Shown: positions 56,217 to 64,000 of the stretch, piece by piece
Layout of the letters: each line of letters begins with the position of its first letter
Numbering within the stretch: position 1 is the first letter of the stretch
Assembly (NCBI RefSeq): GCF_037969725.1
Contig: NZ_CP150203.1
Location: 1,380,001-1,444,000 of the forward strand
Origin: Paenibacillus sp. FSL W8-0426
Lineage (GTDB): Bacteria; Bacillota; Bacilli; Paenibacillales; Paenibacillaceae
Length of the DNA stretch: 64,000 bases
Reading direction: 5' to 3'
Program-made: the position numbers and the translations under genes
Notes under the pieces: generated by a model
The model's input: only the letters and a program-made list of their open reading frames with translations
Told to the model about the DNA's origin: nothing
Database searches by the model: none

Positions 56217-58049
56217 ATGATCGATCATTATCTTCGGTTGCGTTTGAAGTTTTCGAATGTAGCGGATGGGGAGAGTTGTGCGAGTACGACTGGAGAGCTT
56301 GCCGATTGCTTGTGCTGCACGATGCGCAATATGAACTTGATCATGAACAGGTTCATGCGGGAAGGATGGGTCGAGTGGAGCCCGGAGCGAGGGAGAGGCA
56401 AGAAATCAAAGCTTGTGTTCCGCTATCCTCTGCGGGCGGCCGCGGGAGAGAGGTTTGAGCAACTCATGCAGGGCAACAGGCTCGATGAAGCCTATGAGCT
56501 GGCGTCGCGTCTGCCTTTTGCGATTCGAAACGATGTGCTGCAGCGACTCGGCGATCACTTTGGCTTTCGGTCTGCGGTGGGTAGCGAAGGCAGAATGGAT
56601 ACGCTGCGCATTCCCCAAGAAACGCCGTTCGTGACGCTTGATCCAACGCAAGTGGCCATGTGGGCGGAAGCCGGAATCGTGGGAGAAGTGTTTGACAGGC
56701 TGGTACGTTACAATGCCGAACGGGAGCGCTGCGAACCGAGCCTGGCCATTGCCTGGGAGAGCAATGCGGCTGGGACGGAATGGACCTTTTATTTGCACAA
56801 GGGCGTGCGCTTTCACCATGGCAAGTCCTTGGATGCGGAGGACGTAAAATATACGTTCGAGCGGATTGCGGCAGACCGCAGTAATCCGTGCAGATGGTTG
56901 TTCGGGGATATTGCCGGCATTGTTGCCTACGACGAGCTCACGGTACGATTCCGGTTAAGCAGGCCCCATTTCATGTTTCCGGACTTGATGAGCAGCATCG
57001 CTGCCTCCATTTTGCCGAGAGACGTAGATTTCGATCCGTTAAATCCGGTTGGAACCGGTCCGTACCGTTTGGTTCGCAACGATCCGCAGCTGCTGGCGTT
57101 AGACGTGAATCCTTGGTATTTCAAAGGGCGTGCTTACATTGATCGGGTTGAGTTATGGCAGCTTCCTCGGCTTCCTTCAGGGGAGCCGTTGGTGGAATCG
57201 GCCATTAAGCGGGACATGTTTCCCGATGGTCAGGGGAGAGCCGTGCAGTATGAAGCGCAGGGCGGAGTTTTTATGACGTTTAACATGCGCAAGCCCGGGC
57301 CGCAGCAGGACCGCAGATTCAGGCTTGCGATCAGATATTTGTTAAGCCGGCAAGCGTTGAATAACGAGATGGGGGACAAGAATACCCGGATTGCCTATAG
57401 CCTGTTTCGCGGTCGCTTGGAGGAACAGTCTGCAATGAGTCCCATGGATGATGAAGGTGTGGATGGATCTTTGGCGAGGGCGGCAACGTTGCTGCGTGAC
57501 AGCGGGTATGCGGGGGAAACGGTGAGCGTCTGGGTGGAGGACGGCCATAAATTGCAAATCGACATGGCGTGGTTTGCCGATCGGTGCGAACGCGTCGGAC
57601 TAAAGATAAACATCGTGCCCGGCGATGTGGTCAAGGCGGTCTACCACCACGATTTCGGAGAGCATGACCTGATCTACACGGGGGAGTTGTTTGATGAACA
57701 TGTCATGTTAAGCCTGCTGACCATGTACACGTTTCGAAACACGTTGTTCCTGATTGCGATGGACGATGCGTGGCGGGCAGCACTGGCGCTTCAATGCAGT
57801 AGGGTCGTCGGCATTCGGGACGAGGACGAGCGGATGCAAGGATGGATCGAGCTGGAAGAAATGCTGATCCGCGAGGCACTGCTGCTGCCCATGTACAGTT
57901 TCCGGGAAGAGCACACCCACCATGCATCCTTGCGAGATTACAGGGTGGTCGGTTACGGGATGCCGGACCTGAGGCGATTATGGGTGAAGCGCAGCCCGGA
58001 TGCCGAAAGCAGGCAGGAGAGCTATCCGGCGTATATCCCGTTATGGTAA
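56217..58049 (+). CDS. SgrR-family transcriptional regulator with solute-binding domain
   Basis: A 610-residue regulator: N-terminal winged helix (about 1-100; SCASTTGELADCLCCTMRNMNLIMNRFMREGWVEWSPERGRGKKSKLVF) and a family-5 extracellular-type binding domain (about 115-480; FVTLDPTQVAMWAEAGIVGEVFDRLVRY, WTFYLHKGVRFHHGKSLDAEDVKYTFERI, NPVGTGPYRLV). In E. coli SgrR senses glucose-phosphate stress. No membrane segment, so the binding domain acts inside the cell. ATG at 56217 (MIDHYLRLRL) is chosen because homologues start this way and the promoter lies about 90 bases upstream. Divergent from the MFS gene, probably its regulator. Confidence 0.87.
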   Translation: MIDHYLRLRLKFSNVADGESCASTTGELADCLCCTMRNMNLIMNRFMREGWVEWSPERGRGKKSKLVFRYPLRAAAGERFEQLMQGNRLDEAYELASRLPFAIRNDVLQRLGDHFGFRSAVGSEGRMDTLRIPQETPFVTLDPTQVAMWAEAGIVGEVFDRLVRYNAERERCEPSLAIAWESNAAGTEWTFYLHKGVRFHHGKSLDAEDVKYTFERIAADRSNPCRWLFGDIAGIVAYDELTVRFRLSRPHFMFPDLMSSIAASILPRDVDFDPLNPVGTGPYRLVRNDPQLLALDVNPWYFKGRAYIDRVELWQLPRLPSGEPLVESAIKRDMFPDGQGRAVQYEAQGGVFMTFNMRKPGPQQDRRFRLAIRYLLSRQALNNEMGDKNTRIAYSLFRGRLEEQSAMSPMDDEGVDGSLARAATLLRDSGYAGETVSVWVEDGHKLQIDMAWFADRCERVGLKINIVPGDVVKAVYHHDFGEHDLIYTGELFDEHVMLSLLTMYTFRNTLFLIAMDDAWRAALALQCSRVVGIRDEDERMQGWIELEEMLIREALLLPMYSFREEHTHHASLRDYRVVGYGMPDLRRLWVKRSPDAESRQESYPAYIPLW

Positions 58050-58147
58050 TGAATCACTGGATGGATACCCCGCTTATGATTTCGGTTGTGGTTTATTTGA
58101 AATATGAAACCGGAAGTACATATATAGATGATTTTGGGCATCAAAAA

Positions 58148-58166
58148 GGGGCTCGGCCAGAGCCCC
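58148..58166. terminator. Bidirectional terminator
   Basis: GGGGCTC (58148-58154) pairs with GAGCCCC (58160-58166). On the minus strand TTTTTG follows; on the plus strand ATCGTTTTT. Confidence 0.8.
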
Positions 58167-58181
58167 ATCGTTTTTCGCGGT

Positions 58182-59684
58182 TCAGGATTGCTTAGGCTGT
58201 TTGACAAATACAATCGGCTTCGTGCCGGGTTCCATCAGCAAGGGAATAGAAACCGATTGTACATGCCCGTCCTCGCTAACTTCGAACGTCGCTGTCACCG
58301 TTAACCCCAATAACGGAAGCTCCACCGAAAATGTTTCGTTTCCGGAATAGGTCATCGGCATTTCCAGTTGGTTAAAATAGGTTTCCAGTCCGTCTTCCCG
58401 ACGGCGAACGAATAGCTCGCCATACCCGGGGTTAACATAAACGCCTTCATAGGCAGATCCATGCCGTTCAAGGGTGAACGATGTTGGCGTCTCCTCTTTG
58501 TCGGTTTGTTCCGGCTCCTTGCTTGTGGAAGTGATGGCACTAGGAGCGATGGCATCCGTATCCTGTTCGGCCGGTTCGCCGCCCATGATTTTACGCATTT
58601 TGCCGCTCCAATCGACGACATCCAGTTGAAGCAGTAAATCCACGACGCGGAACGACGCCGTGTAAGGCACCACGCTGCCTTGCGTATTGCTGAGCGCAAC
58701 GATTCCGATGTTTTGTTCAGGCAGAAAGGCCACTTGGGAAGCAAAGCCGTCAATGGCTCCGCCGTGATGAATCATCATATGTCCGCGATAAGGCTCGATG
58801 AACCAACCGAGACCATAGGTACACACAGGCATTTCGCTGCCTTGGAATGGAGAGTCGCATGGCATGTGCGGCGTGTGCATGACGGCAAATTGCTCTTTGG
58901 AAATTAAGGACTGGCCGTCGAATTGTCCCTGGTTCAGCTGGAATCGCAGCCAGGCGATCATGTCGTTCAGGTTGCTGTTGATGGAGCCTGCAGGGCCAAT
59001 AGCGTCGATGTTGCGGAACGGCATGCGCTCTAACTTCCCGTCTTTCTCTATATACGGATAGGCGTAGTCTTCCTTTTGCTGCATGTCCTGAACCGAAAAT
59101 ACGCTGGACGCCATGCCTAACGGATCCAATAGGTACTGCTGAGCGAACTGTTCCCATTCGGTTTCTTTGATGTGTCCCACGAGATAGCCAGCCGCCATAT
59201 AGATCAGGTTCTGGTACTGCCATTTGTTTCTGAAATCTTCATTGGGTTCCAGATACTGCAAAGCGTAGATAAGCTCTTCTCTCGTACGGCCCGAATTGTA
59301 CCAAGCCATTTCATGTCTCGGCAGGCCGGAGCGGTGGCACAACATATCTCGGATGGTCATACGTTCCGCAGCCATGGAATCAAACATTTGGAATTCTTCC
59401 ATATACGTTTTAACGGGGGTATCCCATTTCATCAGCTCCTGATCGACAAGCTGTGCTGCCGTAGCTGCGGTGAATGCTTTGGTGCTTGAACCGATGGCAA
59501 AGAGTGTTTCAGGTGTAACCTCACTTTTGGATTCTACGTCGCGGTAACCGTAGCCTTTTTTCCAAATGATTTCATCGTTATGTATGACGGCTATGGCCAA
59601 ACCGGCCGTTTTCCATTCCTGCAGCTGTTGGATGATATATTCGTCCAATCCGTCGAGCAATGTGGAGTTCGTTGCGATAGACAT
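58182..59684 (-). CDS. Serine hydrolase of the beta-lactamase superfamily, cytoplasmic
   Basis: A 500-residue protein with no signal peptide. Class C-like domain (about 10-345): nucleophile motif SSTK (AIGSSTKAFTAATAAQL), YQN (WQYQNLIYMAAG, the Y-x-N) and HHGG (MMIHHGGAIDGFASQ, the third active-site motif). A linker rich in T/S/E/P (about 370-400) leads to a C-terminal beta-domain (about 405-500) as in PbpE- or EstB-like esterases. Substrate unknown; esterase, D-aminopeptidase and beta-lactam hydrolase activities all occur in the family. ATG at 59684 with CGGAGGG upstream. Confidence 0.86.
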   Translation of the reverse strand: MSIATNSTLLDGLDEYIIQQLQEWKTAGLAIAVIHNDEIIWKKGYGYRDVESKSEVTPETLFAIGSSTKAFTAATAAQLVDQELMKWDTPVKTYMEEFQMFDSMAAERMTIRDMLCHRSGLPRHEMAWYNSGRTREELIYALQYLEPNEDFRNKWQYQNLIYMAAGYLVGHIKETEWEQFAQQYLLDPLGMASSVFSVQDMQQKEDYAYPYIEKDGKLERMPFRNIDAIGPAGSINSNLNDMIAWLRFQLNQGQFDGQSLISKEQFAVMHTPHMPCDSPFQGSEMPVCTYGLGWFIEPYRGHMMIHHGGAIDGFASQVAFLPEQNIGIVALSNTQGSVVPYTASFRVVDLLLQLDVVDWSGKMRKIMGGEPAEQDTDAIAPSAITSTSKEPEQTDKEETPTSFTLERHGSAYEGVYVNPGYGELFVRRREDGLETYFNQLEMPMTYSGNETFSVELPLLGLTVTATFEVSEDGHVQSVSIPLLMEPGTKPIVFVKQPKQS

Positions 59685-59925
59685 CTCGAATCCCTCCGTT
59701 TACATGAATTTGTTCCCCACGTCCACTATGCCTCTTCCCATTGGAAATTGCATCCTTCCCGAGACCGATTTGTGCCTGATCACCGACAATACGAAAAAGG
59801 ATGAAGGCTTGTCAAACCAGTCCGCATAAATCGAACAAGTCCCTCATAGACATGTACTAATCAAGTAGGGGTTCTGCCGAACGCACAATCCCGAAGTGAA
59901 AACATGTGCTAAAGGGGATGATGTC

Positions 59926-61158
59926 ATGCGCCGAATATCATGGATGCTTGCCATGGTATTGGTTTTCTCGGTCTTGCTTGCCGCTTGCGGGAAAAAGGAT
60001 GCGGCAGCCGTGGTCAAAGATTTGAATGAAGTCGTGGGTGAGATGAAAAGTTATCAGGGATCAGGCGTCATGACGCTACATACCGGAGACACGCCGCAGC
60101 AGTACAAGGTCGAGGTATGGCATCAGAAACCGTCTTATTATCGCATCGCGCTCACCAACGCCAAAAAGGATATTACCCAGATCGTGCTCCGCAACGACGA
60201 AGGTGTCTTCGTGCTGACGCCAAGCCAGAACAAAAGCTTCCGTTTCCAGAGCAATTGGCCGGACAACCAGGGACAAGTTTATCTGTATGAAACGTTGATT
60301 CGCAGCATTACGGGAGATTCGACCCGTCAGTTCTCCGATGAAAAAGAAAGCTATGTTTTTGATGTGGCGGCCAGCTACAACACCCCAGCGCTCGTCCGTC
60401 AAAAAATATGGCTCCATAAAGGCGATTACGCGCCACAGCAGGTGGAAGTATCGGATGCCAGTGCGAACGTCGTCGTAGACGTCAAATTCGACAGTTTCAA
60501 ATTCGGAGCCGAGTTTGGCAAGGACGCGTTCGACATGCAGCGCAACATGACGGCTGCCACGGGAGAGAAAGGACAGAACGGTACCAGCACCGGCGGCACA
60601 ACAGAAACGGAAAACGGTAAGACGCAGGATGGCCAGAACGCAGGTAACGAGCAGGCTAATCCGCAAACGGCACCTGGCGAAGGTGCGGCATCCGAATCGG
60701 GAGGAACGTCCGTGGATGGTCAAACCGGCGTCTCCGAAGGAAATCAGACAGGAGCCCAACAGCCGTCTACCGGCAATGAAGGCGCGGAAGAAACGACCAA
60801 TGCCTTACCGGAAGACGCGGGAAGCTTCGGTGTCATCGAGCCGACATATGCTCCGGAAGGCGTCAAGTTCAAGGACGATCAAATTTTGGATGAGTCGGAA
60901 AATTACTCGGTCATGCTGCGTTACGAAGGAATGTACAATTACACCATTTTTGAAGCAAGACCGCAGGACCGGGCCGTATCGCTCGCGCCATCGACGCTTA
61001 TTGATCTCGGATTCACCGTCGGCATGTTAAGCGGAGATGCGCTGCAGACGCTGACATGGATGAATGACGGCATTGAATACCGGATTACGAGCAGTGACCT
61101 GCCTGTTCCTGAGATGGTGAAGATCGCCACGTCGATGCAGGACCAGTCGGGTAAATAG
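59926..61158 (+). CDS. YdcC-like outer-surface lipoprotein (LolA-like fold)
   Basis: A 410-residue lipoprotein: signal peptide MRRISWMLAMVLVFSVLLAAC with lipobox LLAAC (Cys 21). The first part (about 25-210) is LolA-like (SYQGSGVMTLHTGDTPQQYKVEVWHQKPSYYRI, TPSQNKSFRFQSNW) as in B. subtilis YdcC, a sporulation-associated lipoprotein whose gene also lies just before alr. A glutamine/glycine/asparagine/threonine-rich stretch of about 90 residues (212-302) is inserted before the C-terminal beta-segment. ATG at 59926; AAAGGGG upstream. Role in B. subtilis is unclear. Confidence 0.85.
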   Translation: MRRISWMLAMVLVFSVLLAACGKKDAAAVVKDLNEVVGEMKSYQGSGVMTLHTGDTPQQYKVEVWHQKPSYYRIALTNAKKDITQIVLRNDEGVFVLTPSQNKSFRFQSNWPDNQGQVYLYETLIRSITGDSTRQFSDEKESYVFDVAASYNTPALVRQKIWLHKGDYAPQQVEVSDASANVVVDVKFDSFKFGAEFGKDAFDMQRNMTAATGEKGQNGTSTGGTTETENGKTQDGQNAGNEQANPQTAPGEGAASESGGTSVDGQTGVSEGNQTGAQQPSTGNEGAEETTNALPEDAGSFGVIEPTYAPEGVKFKDDQILDESENYSVMLRYEGMYNYTIFEARPQDRAVSLAPSTLIDLGFTVGMLSGDALQTLTWMNDGIEYRITSSDLPVPEMVKIATSMQDQSGK

Positions 61159-61199
61159 GTCTGAGGGTATAGGAGATTTGTCATTAGGCATGCTAAGAA

Positions 61200-61231
61200 G
61201 CATCGGGGAGTGGTTCTCCGGTGCTTTTTTT
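61200..61231 (+). terminator. Terminator after the ydcC-like gene
   Basis: GCATCGGGGAG pairs with TTCTCCGGTGC with wobbles, followed by seven T (61200-61231). Confidence 0.85.
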
Positions 61232-61600
61232 GGGTTCATAATATAGACTTCGTCCGGATTTTTGAAAGTGTGACGTGATGGAGAAAAGGTATTCATCCGC
61301 TTAGGACAGAAATCGGCGCTATTTTTTCCAGCAGGCCACACTCGCGATCCGAAACCCGCATATAATTGAAAGTATGGGTGTATTGAAACCAGCATCCCGG
61401 TTAAATGCAATTGGGGAATCATTACCATGCTCTGGAAAAAGGAAGGGCCGCTCCACATTGAAGCAGGCACGCTTACGAGCAGCCAGAAACGGGTATGTGT
61501 ATAAGGGAGAGGGCGGATAAAATGCAAGCAGGCGAGAGGCGCCCTTCCTGTGAAACCCCACCCGTTTTCAGCCGTGCTGCCTTCGTATTCCGTCGTTGAT

Positions 61601-61629
61601 TTGACAGTCACATGCTTGGGCATTACGAT
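61601..61629 (+). promoter_or_regulatory. Promoter of alr-ndoAI-ndoA
   Basis: TTGACA at 61601-61606, 17-base spacer, TACGAT at 61624-61629, about 50 bases before alr. The remaining 61232-61600 holds no supported gene; it lies between a terminator and this promoter. Confidence 0.7.
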
Positions 61630-61677
61630 GGAAACTGACATGAGGCGGATTAAGAAGATTGGAGAAGGTGAAAGAAC

Positions 61678-62865
61678 GTGCAACGACAATATCGGCCGAC
61701 CCAAGCGGAAATTAACTTGGACCATCTGGACAGCAACGTAGAAGCTTTCCGCGCGGCATTGCCGCAAGGCATGAAGCTGCTCGCATGCGTCAAGGCAAAT
61801 GCCTATGGCCATGGTGCAGTGGAGACGGCCAAAGAACTGGAACGAATCGGCGCTGATTATCTGAGCGTTGCTTTTCTGGACGAAGCGCTTGAATTAAGGC
61901 AGCATGGCATTACATTGCCGATTCTTGTATTGGGATATACTCCGCCGGAAGGCATCGTGGAGGCTTGGAAGCATAACGTGACCATCACCCTGTTCAGCAG
62001 GGAGGTGCTCGAGGCCATTCGCAGTCTGGACCCGGGCCTGAGCGACCGCAGGCTCAAAGTGCACATCAAGATCGATAGCGGCATGGGCCGATTGGGCTTG
62101 CTGCCTGGGGAAGAAGCGGTGGCTTTCGTCCAGGAAGTGGCCGATTTGCCGCAGGCAGAGCTGGAGGGCATGTTTACCCATTATGCCAAAGCAGACGAAG
62201 AAGACAAAACGTATACCCTGGAGCAGTATCGACGGTTTCAAGGCGTGGTGGATGCGCTGCGAAATCAGGGATGCACCATCCCGATCTTACATACGGCGAA
62301 TAGCGCAGCCGCGATCGATTCTCCCGGATTGTCTTATGACATGGTACGGGTCGGAATCAGTCTCTATGGGCTGTATCCATCCGCCGAGGTGAATCATCAG
62401 GCCGTGAAGCTTTCGCCGGTATTGACGCTGAAAACCAAAACGGTTCTGGTCAAAACGCTGCCGTCCCATTGGGGCATCAGCTATGGAACCCGTTATGTAA
62501 CGCAGGACAATGAACGAATAGCGACACTGCCGATCGGTTATGCAGACGGATTCTCCCGAATGCTGACGGGCAAGGCGCAGGTGCTTATACGCGGTCGCCG
62601 CGTTCCCGTTGTCGGCACGATCTGCATGGACCAATGCATGGTGTCGCTGCAAGCTTTCGCGGAAGAAGCGGAAGACATTCAAGCCGGCGAAGAGGTTGTT
62701 CTCATCGGCCATCAGCATGGGGAGACCATTTCCGCAGAGGAGGTCGCTTCCCAACTCGGTACCCTCAACTATGAGGTGATTTGCATGCTCGCGCATCGCG
62801 TTCCGCGCGTATATACACGCGGTGGAACAGAAGTTGCCAGCATCAACCCCCTTTTGACAACCTAA
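61678..62865 (+). CDS. alr: Alanine racemase
   Basis: PLP enzyme interconverting L- and D-alanine for peptidoglycan. The 395-residue protein has the PLP lysine in VKANAYGHGAVE (K39), the barrel signature and the C-terminal domain with WGISYGTRYVTQ (catalytic Tyr), IATLPIGYADGFSR and GTICMDQCMV. Length is normal. The start is a GTG at 61678 with GGAGAAGG upstream. Downstream is the toxin-antitoxin pair, as in B. subtilis (alr-ndoAI-ndoA). Confidence 0.96.
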   Translation: MQRQYRPTQAEINLDHLDSNVEAFRAALPQGMKLLACVKANAYGHGAVETAKELERIGADYLSVAFLDEALELRQHGITLPILVLGYTPPEGIVEAWKHNVTITLFSREVLEAIRSLDPGLSDRRLKVHIKIDSGMGRLGLLPGEEAVAFVQEVADLPQAELEGMFTHYAKADEEDKTYTLEQYRRFQGVVDALRNQGCTIPILHTANSAAAIDSPGLSYDMVRVGISLYGLYPSAEVNHQAVKLSPVLTLKTKTVLVKTLPSHWGISYGTRYVTQDNERIATLPIGYADGFSRMLTGKAQVLIRGRRVPVVGTICMDQCMVSLQAFAEEAEDIQAGEEVVLIGHQHGETISAEEVASQLGTLNYEVICMLAHRVPRVYTRGGTEVASINPLLTT

Positions 62866-63132
62866 TCATTCGCAAGGTTTATATTTCCAGCAAAGTTTTT
62901 TCCGAATCGGCAGGAATAATGTCATCCCGTCCCGAAATCTTATCTTTGGAACGATCCGAGGATGTAAATCCTGTAAAAGGATGTCTGACCTGTACGAATA
63001 ATGCCTGCCCGGTTTATAATGGAGTACAGCATACTTGATATACTGGGGGCATATATATTCCTTTGTATAAAAGTTCTGGAAAAACGCAATACTGGAACAC
63101 AATGGCGAATGGTTTTTGGGGGTGGAAGAAAG

Positions 63133-63414
63133 GTGGCCAACTTGCAAAACACCAAGCGGATCATGATCAGTCTGCCTGATCATCTTCTGCAGGAAGTGGA
63201 TGGCATCGTCGCGATGGAGAATTCCAACCGCAGCGAATTGATCAGGCAGGCCATGAAGCTGTATTTGACAGAGCGGAAAAAGCGTTATATTCGCGAGTCG
63301 ATGCAGCGCGGGTACATGGAGATGGCGAAGATTAATCTAACCATGGCATGCGAGGCCTTTCACGCGGAGGAAGATGCGGACAGCACTCTGGACCGCTTAG
63401 TTAGCGGGGTGTAG
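63133..63414 (+). CDS. ndoAI: Antitoxin EndoAI (MazE-type)
   Basis: A 93-residue ribbon-helix-helix antitoxin matching B. subtilis EndoAI in length and sequence: KRIMISLPDHLLQEVDGIVAMENSNRSELIRQAMKLYLTERKKRY (RHH DNA-binding part) and RGYMEMAKINLTMACEAFHAEEDADSTLDRLVSGV (toxin-binding tail). It neutralises EndoA and probably autoregulates. Start is GTG at 63133 with GGTGGAAG upstream; a longer in-frame start has no homologous N-terminus. The 267 bases after alr carry a TATAAT at 63015-63020 without a clear -35. The toxin begins three bases after its stop. Confidence 0.93.
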   Translation: MANLQNTKRIMISLPDHLLQEVDGIVAMENSNRSELIRQAMKLYLTERKKRYIRESMQRGYMEMAKINLTMACEAFHAEEDADSTLDRLVSGV

Positions 63415-63417
63415 ACA

Positions 63418-63768
63418 TTGATCGTAAAACGCGGTGACGTTTTTTTTGCGGATCTTTCTCCCGTTGTTGGTTCCGAGCAAGGCGGGGTCAGACCGGTTCT
63501 GGTGATCCAGAACGATATCGGCAACCGATTCAGTCCAACCTGTATCGTGGCGGCCATTACCGCCCAGATTCAGAAGGCGAAGCTGCCGACGCACGTCGAG
63601 ATTGATGCGGAGGCACATGGGTTTGATCGGGACTCGGTGATTTTGCTCGAACAAATACGGACCATTGACAAGCAAAGGCTGACCGACAAGATTACCCATC
63701 TTGACGAGGAGACCATGAAGCTGGTCAATGAGGCATTGCAGATCAGCATAGGGCTGATCGATTTTTGA
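63418..63768 (+). CDS. ndoA: mRNA interferase toxin EndoA (MazF-type)
   Basis: A 116-residue endoribonuclease of the MazF/PemK family, nearly identical to B. subtilis EndoA (116 residues, cuts at UACAU): [58 protein letters not shown] and [39 protein letters not shown]. Active-site Arg and Thr in GVRP and AAIT are present, so it should be functional. TTG start at 63418, three bases after the antitoxin stop, hence coupled. Terminator follows. Confidence 0.95.
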   Translation: MIVKRGDVFFADLSPVVGSEQGGVRPVLVIQNDIGNRFSPTCIVAAITAQIQKAKLPTHVEIDAEAHGFDRDSVILLEQIRTIDKQRLTDKITHLDEETMKLVNEALQISIGLIDF

Positions 63769-63815
63769 AATGCGGTTCCCAGGAAGAACACTATCATAAC
63801 CGCAGTTTGTTAAGG

Positions 63816-63855
63816 GAGCGTACGGCCGTCTTAGAGAGGGCTGTGCGCTCTTTGC
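63816..63855 (+). terminator. Terminator after ndoA
   Basis: A 12-bp stem with two wobbles (63816-63827 with 63839-63850), then TTTG. The T-tract is weak. Confidence 0.6.
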
Positions 63856-63965
63856 ATGTCCAGCTTCATCAAGCGTTGTGAAAGCGTAGAACAATTAAAG
63901 GGTTTTCGCTATAATGGTACCGGAGAAACCGTTTACGAGAAAGATATACAGAGTGGAGGAAGCAT

Positions 63966-64000
63966 ATGAGCATTTTGATCAATCCGGACAAGCTTCAGTT
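63966..64000 (+). CDS. Unidentified gene, start only
   Basis: ATG at 63966 (MSILINPDKLQ...) with GTGGAGGAAG upstream; runs off the window end. A TATAAT at 63910-63915 could be its -10. Eleven codons are too few to assign a family. Confidence 0.55.
   Translation, partial: MSILINPDKLQ

Noticed and set aside
61319..61561. 80-codon minus-strand frame between the ydcC-like gene and alr
   Set aside because: No ribosome site, no family resemblance, and mixed composition; treated as intergenic.

Overview
The window looks like a chromosomal segment of a spore-forming, Gram-positive Bacillota, most likely a Paenibacillus. Evidence: an SspH-type spore protein, a GerAB-type germinant permease, T-box leaders, a CIRCE/HrcA site, purine-rich Shine-Dalgarno sequences, SLH-anchored proteins, and gene orders shared with Bacillus subtilis: tsaE-tsaB-rimI-tsaD...ABC-F...moaC...tatAC...groESL, and ydcC-alr-ndoAI-ndoA. 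No rRNA or tRNA gene, CRISPR array, prophage or complete insertion sequence was recognised. Codon use and composition look even, apart from AT-richer patches around the mef gene and the small genes after it.

Layout. 0-10.5 kb: a CorC/CNNM membrane protein, cardiolipin synthase, a YitT protein, and a non-homologous end-joining set (LigD-type polymerase, LigD-type ligase, Ku) interleaved with a germinant permease and a CatE-like dioxygenase, then a small gene and sspH. 10.5-24.5 kb: conserved housekeeping block, with the t6A genes, leuA behind two tandem leucine T-boxes, a DnaA-box cluster, an ABC-F ATPase, a 5-formyl-THF cyclo-ligase, moaC and a mog-like gene, tatA/tatC and groES/groEL. 24.5-32.3 kb: accessory region with a Mef-type macrolide efflux gene behind its own leader peptide and attenuator, small and decayed genes, two copies of an unassigned RNA-like element ending in terminators, an orphan rhaD and a KimA-type potassium importer.

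32.3-42.8 kb: a glycerol-3-phosphate-type ABC importer without its ATPase, an OpuA-type glycine betaine importer whose permease carries two tandem binding domains, its probable GbsR-family regulator with a palindromic operator between them, and a Btr-like AraC regulator under a Fur box. 42.8-59.7 kb: a secreted propeller-like protein, two Gfo/Idh/MocA oxidoreductases facing an RpiR regulator, an ABC-2 exporter, a divergent Hsp90 with a helical partner, two serine hydrolases (one SLH-anchored), and an MFS transporter divergent from an SgrR-type regulator. 59.7-64 kb: YdcC lipoprotein, alanine racemase, the EndoAI/EndoA antitoxin-toxin pair, and the start of one more gene.

How the parts work together: several units sense a small molecule at the RNA or DNA level next to the gene they control: uncharged tRNA-Leu for leuA, macrolide-stalled ribosomes for mef, HrcA for groESL, Fur for the Btr-like gene, and a GbsR-type repressor for betaine uptake. 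The points most worth following up are the mef leader, the duplicated RNA-like element, the DnaA-box cluster, the tandem-domain OpuA and the Hsp90 pair.
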